Positions 43,071 to 45,754 of a DNA stretch of 45,754 nt are shown one piece after another (within the stretch, counting starts at the first letter, position 1; each line of letters opens with the position of its first letter). This stretch comes from an uncultured Alphaproteobacteria bacterium (GTDB taxonomy: Bacteria; Pseudomonadota; Alphaproteobacteria; HIMB59), in contig CABZOW010000006.1 in assembly GCA_902527525.1 (NCBI GenBank), forward strand, positions 1 through 45,754, written 5' to 3'. The notes beneath the pieces were generated by a model, which saw nothing but the letters and a program-made list of their open reading frames with translations, was not told the DNA's origin and searched no databases. Both the position numbers and the translations under genes were made by a program.

Positions 43071-43685
43071 ATGAGCATAACAAACAAAATAACTGTCAAA
43101 AGAGCAGAGATTGTTGTTGCTGTTATATTAGCATTATGCTCAATCGCTCTAATGATTAAAAGTGCAGAGAATAGGATAACTTGGAATGCAGAAGAAAATA
43201 TGGGTGCAGGATTTCTTCCTTTTTACCTCTCTCTTGGAATGCTCATTTGCACAGTTCTCACAATAATAAAATTTGTTTTAAAAAGATCACCACAATCCAA
43301 AGATGATACTCCTTTTATTGATGCAGTTGCTTTCAAATTTATAGCGGTAACTATTATATCATTAGTTGTATTAGTTTTAGCGATTGGCTATCTTGGAATT
43401 TATTTTTCTCTTATTTTCTTTTTGGCTTTCTATCTAAGATATTTTAGTGAAAAAAGCATTGCATTTATTACTATATTCGCAATTACAACACCTATATTAA
43501 CCTTTTTATTTTTTGAGTGGATGTTGAAAATACCATTACCACAAGGAATATCTGAACCTTTATTTTACCCAGTTTATGATTTTATGTATGGCGGATTTTC
43601 TTTTGCTGTGAAAATGATTTTTATTATTTTAACAATTTTTTTACCGACTGCTTTAGTCTTATTAATAAGTAAATTTATTAAATAA
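43071..43685 (+). CDS. tctB: tripartite tricarboxylate transporter small membrane subunit (TctB family)
   Basis: Small integral subunit of the TTT transporter. Four or more hydrophobic segments are visible, starting with IVVAVILALCSIALMI and including a GAGFLPFYLSLGMLICTVLTI segment, which resembles the FP/GxGFFP-like block of TctB. A length of 204 aa is above the usual 150-170. It starts 19 bp after tctC and precedes tctA by 25 bp. Confidence 0.85.
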   Translation: MSITNKITVKRAEIVVAVILALCSIALMIKSAENRITWNAEENMGAGFLPFYLSLGMLICTVLTIIKFVLKRSPQSKDDTPFIDAVAFKFIAVTIISLVVLVLAIGYLGIYFSLIFFLAFYLRYFSEKSIAFITIFAITTPILTFLFFEWMLKIPLPQGISEPLFYPVYDFMYGGFSFAVKMIFIILTIFLPTALVLLISKFIK

Positions 43686-43710
43686 TTGTTTAGAGGGAAT
43701 AGATAATCAT

Positions 43711-45234
43711 ATGGAAACAGTTGGATTTCTTTTAGACGGCATTTTTACGTCACTTCAGTGGTTTAATTTGGCACTACTAATATTTGGATGCTTAATAGGT
43801 CTTTTTGTTGGAGCAATGCCAGGTCTTGGTTCAGTTAATGGTGTGGCAATCCTCATTCCTATTACTTTTATAATTCCACCCACTGCAGCAATAATTTTTC
43901 TTGCTGCTGTATACTACGGTGCAATGTATGGAGGAGCCATTAGCTCTGTTATGCTTGGCATTCCGGGAGCCTCTACTGCAGTAGCCACAGTTTTTGATGG
44001 TAGACCACTTGCAGTAAAAGGAGAGGCTATGACTGCTTTAACTGCTGCTGCTGTTGGCTCGTTTGTTGGCGGTACTGTCTCTGTTATTCTGTTTACTTTA
44101 TTTGCCCCACCTCTTGCTGAAGTCGCGCTCAGGTTTAACGCTCCAGAAACATTTGCGTTAATGGTTATGGCCTTTGCAACTTTTGTAGGTTTAGGAGGAG
44201 ACGATGTACCTAAAACTATTTTTTCAATTTTAATCGGACTAGCATTATCAACTATTGGTTTAGATTTAATTACTGGAAAACCAAGATTAATTTTCTTTAA
44301 CATACCTGGTTTCCTTCATGGAATTAATTTCCTAGTTCTAGCTATAGGTATATACGGTATAGGTGAAATGCTTTGGACTCTTGAGGAGACTAAAGGCAAA
44401 GTTCAAATGTCAAAATTATCTGTCAACATGAAAGAAGTCGGAAGAGCATTTGGTGCACTAAAGAAAACTATTATGGCAATGAACATAGGTTCTTTTTTAG
44501 GCTTCTTTGTTGGAATTCTACCTGCAGCAGGTGCAACACCAGCTTCACTCATGTCATACGGCATAACAAAACAATTATCAAAAAACTCTAAAGAATTCGG
44601 AGATGGTGTTCCAGCAGGTGTAGTAGCACCGGAGTGTGCAAACAACTCAGCAAGTACAGGAAGTATGCTTCCCATGTTAACACTTGGAATACCTGGATCT
44701 CCTACTACAGCTATTTTACTCGGAGGTATGATTCTATGGGGACTTACACCTGGTCCTCTTTTGTTTACACAAGAACCCGAGTTTGTATGGGGTTTGATCG
44801 GAAGTCTTTACATAGCAAATTTCTTTACCCTTGTTCTAAATATCGCATTAATACCTGCCTTTTTAATGGTCTTAAGAATACCCTTTGCCATTTTAGCTCC
44901 AGTTATTTTTGTTCTCTGCGTAACAGGAGGTTATGCACCTACTCAAAGTTTGCACGATGTATGGTTGATGTTACTATTTGGATTTGCAGGATATATTTTA
45001 AGAAAATTAGATTATCCAGTTGCACCTGCAGTTTTGTCAATTGTTCTTGGTCCTTTAGCTGAAAAAGCTTTAAGACAATCTTTGATTTTATCTGACGGTA
45101 GTATGGGGATATTTTTTGATGTTTCGGAAAAACCTATAGCAGCTGTGATAATGTATATAGCTATTGTCCTTTTAATTATGCCCGCATTTGGTCCTCTTTA
45201 TAGAAGACTCTTGAAAAAAAAACAAACAGCTTAA
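43711..45234 (+). CDS. tctA: tripartite tricarboxylate transporter large membrane subunit (TctA family)
   Basis: The 12-segment permease of the TTT system, driven by an ion gradient. GLFVGAMPGLGSVNGVAILIP near residue 30 is the family motif, AVYYGAMYGGAISSVMLGIPGAS follows, and NNSASTGSMLPMLTLGIPGSPT near 310 is the second conserved block with internal similarity to the first. Length 507 aa is normal. AGAGGG lies upstream at a wide spacing. The stop is directly followed by the GntR start, suggesting co-transcription with its regulator. Confidence 0.95.
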   Translation: METVGFLLDGIFTSLQWFNLALLIFGCLIGLFVGAMPGLGSVNGVAILIPITFIIPPTAAIIFLAAVYYGAMYGGAISSVMLGIPGASTAVATVFDGRPLAVKGEAMTALTAAAVGSFVGGTVSVILFTLFAPPLAEVALRFNAPETFALMVMAFATFVGLGGDDVPKTIFSILIGLALSTIGLDLITGKPRLIFFNIPGFLHGINFLVLAIGIYGIGEMLWTLEETKGKVQMSKLSVNMKEVGRAFGALKKTIMAMNIGSFLGFFVGILPAAGATPASLMSYGITKQLSKNSKEFGDGVPAGVVAPECANNSASTGSMLPMLTLGIPGSPTTAILLGGMILWGLTPGPLLFTQEPEFVWGLIGSLYIANFFTLVLNIALIPAFLMVLRIPFAILAPVIFVLCVTGGYAPTQSLHDVWLMLLFGFAGYILRKLDYPVAPAVLSIVLGPLAEKALRQSLILSDGSMGIFFDVSEKPIAAVIMYIAIVLLIMPAFGPLYRRLLKKKQTA

Positions 45235-45754
45235 ATGATTCAAAAAATAGGAGCTGTAAACCTTAAAGGTAAAGTATATGAGTCTTTAAAAAAATATATT
45301 TTATCTTTGAATATATATTTAAAAGAGAGTGATTTTCATTTAGATGAAAGACAATTGTCTGAGAAGCTAGGAGTGAGTCGAACACCTATAAGAGAGGCTG
45401 TTGCCAAATTAGAGCAAGAAGGTATCGTTAAAACTGTTCCAAGAAGAGGTGTGTTTGTACATAGAAAATCAAAAAAAGATTTGGTTGATATTGTAACTGT
45501 TTGGGCAGGTCTAGAGGGATATGCAGCACACTTAATTATTAAAAATTCAAAAAAAGATGAAATAGAAAGTTTAAACAAATTCTGTCATTACTCTAAGGAG
45601 AACGTTTTATCTGAATTAGACAATTACTCAAATGATAACATCAAATTCCATAATCAAATCATGAAATTAACTAAGGTTAAATTAATGGGAGAAATTTTAG
45701 AGTCTCAATTAATCCATCTACAATACCTCAGGAAAAAATTTATAATCGAGTCAA
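45235..45754 (+). CDS. GntR-family (FadR/FCD subgroup) transcriptional regulator, 3' end cut by the window
   Basis: The frame runs open from the ATG directly after tctA to the window edge (173 codons) and is absent from the ORF track. A winged helix-turn-helix occupies about residues 8-75, with DERQLSEKLGVSRTPIREAVAKLEQEG as the recognition part and PRRGVFV as the wing. The helical region after it (VTVWAGLEGYAAHLII, then FHNQIMKLT) looks like the start of an FCD ligand-binding domain. Being last in the tct operon, it probably responds to the imported ligand or a product of it. Confidence 0.88.
   Translation, partial: MIQKIGAVNLKGKVYESLKKYILSLNIYLKESDFHLDERQLSEKLGVSRTPIREAVAKLEQEGIVKTVPRRGVFVHRKSKKDLVDIVTVWAGLEGYAAHLIIKNSKKDEIESLNKFCHYSKENVLSELDNYSNDNIKFHNQIMKLTKVKLMGEILESQLIHLQYLRKKFIIES

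Noticed and set aside
43914-44303. 129-aa minus-strand frame opposite tctA
   Set aside because: Low-complexity shadow of the membrane gene on the other strand, without own start signal or motif.
42074-45754. Recent horizontal acquisition of the tct operon
   Set aside because: Only tctC departs in codon use; tctB and gntR resemble the local style, and no mobility genes or repeats flank the operon.

Overview
The window is strongly A/T-rich and densely packed: by eye the G+C is near 30%, most junctions are overlaps or a few bases, and no gap exceeds about 200 bp. It reads as a streamlined, probably free-living marine alphaproteobacterium. The gene order from lptF to rplM/rpsI follows blocks common in Alphaproteobacteria (lptF/pepA/ndk, purN/purM/hda/aspS, topA/plsY/pyrB/ruvX with gatCAB, dapA/smpB/rpoZ/spoT/pdxJ/acpS/lepB/rnc/recO/rpiB/glyA/nrdR/ribDE(BA)H/nusB, hppA/bamE/plsX/ihfA/merR). 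An AEGEAN-169/HIMB59-like or SAR11-like lineage would fit, but the sequence alone does not fix the taxon.

Layout. 1-9.5 kb: partial lptF (LPS export), pepA, ndk, purN-purM on the minus strand, an unrecognised exported protein, an Hda/DnaA-like ATPase, aspS, and topA on the minus strand. 9.5-14.6 kb: plsY, pyrB and ruvX on the minus strand, abutting gatCAB on the plus strand; with an AspRS that looks non-discriminating, this points to amide tRNA synthesis by transamidation. 14.6-27.3 kb: tRNA-Ser(GCT), then a long plus-strand run covering lysine synthesis, trans-translation, (p)ppGpp, PLP, ACP activation, protein secretion, RNA processing, one-carbon metabolism, NrdR and the riboflavin operon to nusB. 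27.3-36.5 kb: a membrane H+-pyrophosphatase, bamE, plsX, an IHF/HU subunit, a MerR protein, L13/S9, a small lipoprotein, hom, glpX and recJ. 36.5-45.75 kb: tRNA-Glu(TTC), a class V aminotransferase with a ketopantoate-reductase-family enzyme, the convergent qor-sucC-sucD operon, and a tripartite tricarboxylate transporter operon tctC-tctB-tctA running into a GntR regulator cut by the window end.

No CRISPR array, insertion sequence, prophage, rRNA gene or clear new defence system was found. The points most worth a second look are: repeated absence of the usual partners within conserved blocks (holC, pyrC, dprA, era, thiL, fabH and others); divergent pairs with no intergenic DNA and several promoters positioned for leaderless mRNAs; a degenerate GTP cyclohydrolase half in RibBA; a perfect inverted repeat upstream of the aminotransferase operon; and paired GTATAC-type sites between qor-sucCD and tctCBA-gntR. 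The last 9 kb differ in style from the rest, with strong Shine-Dalgarno sites and, in tctC, less A/T-biased codons.
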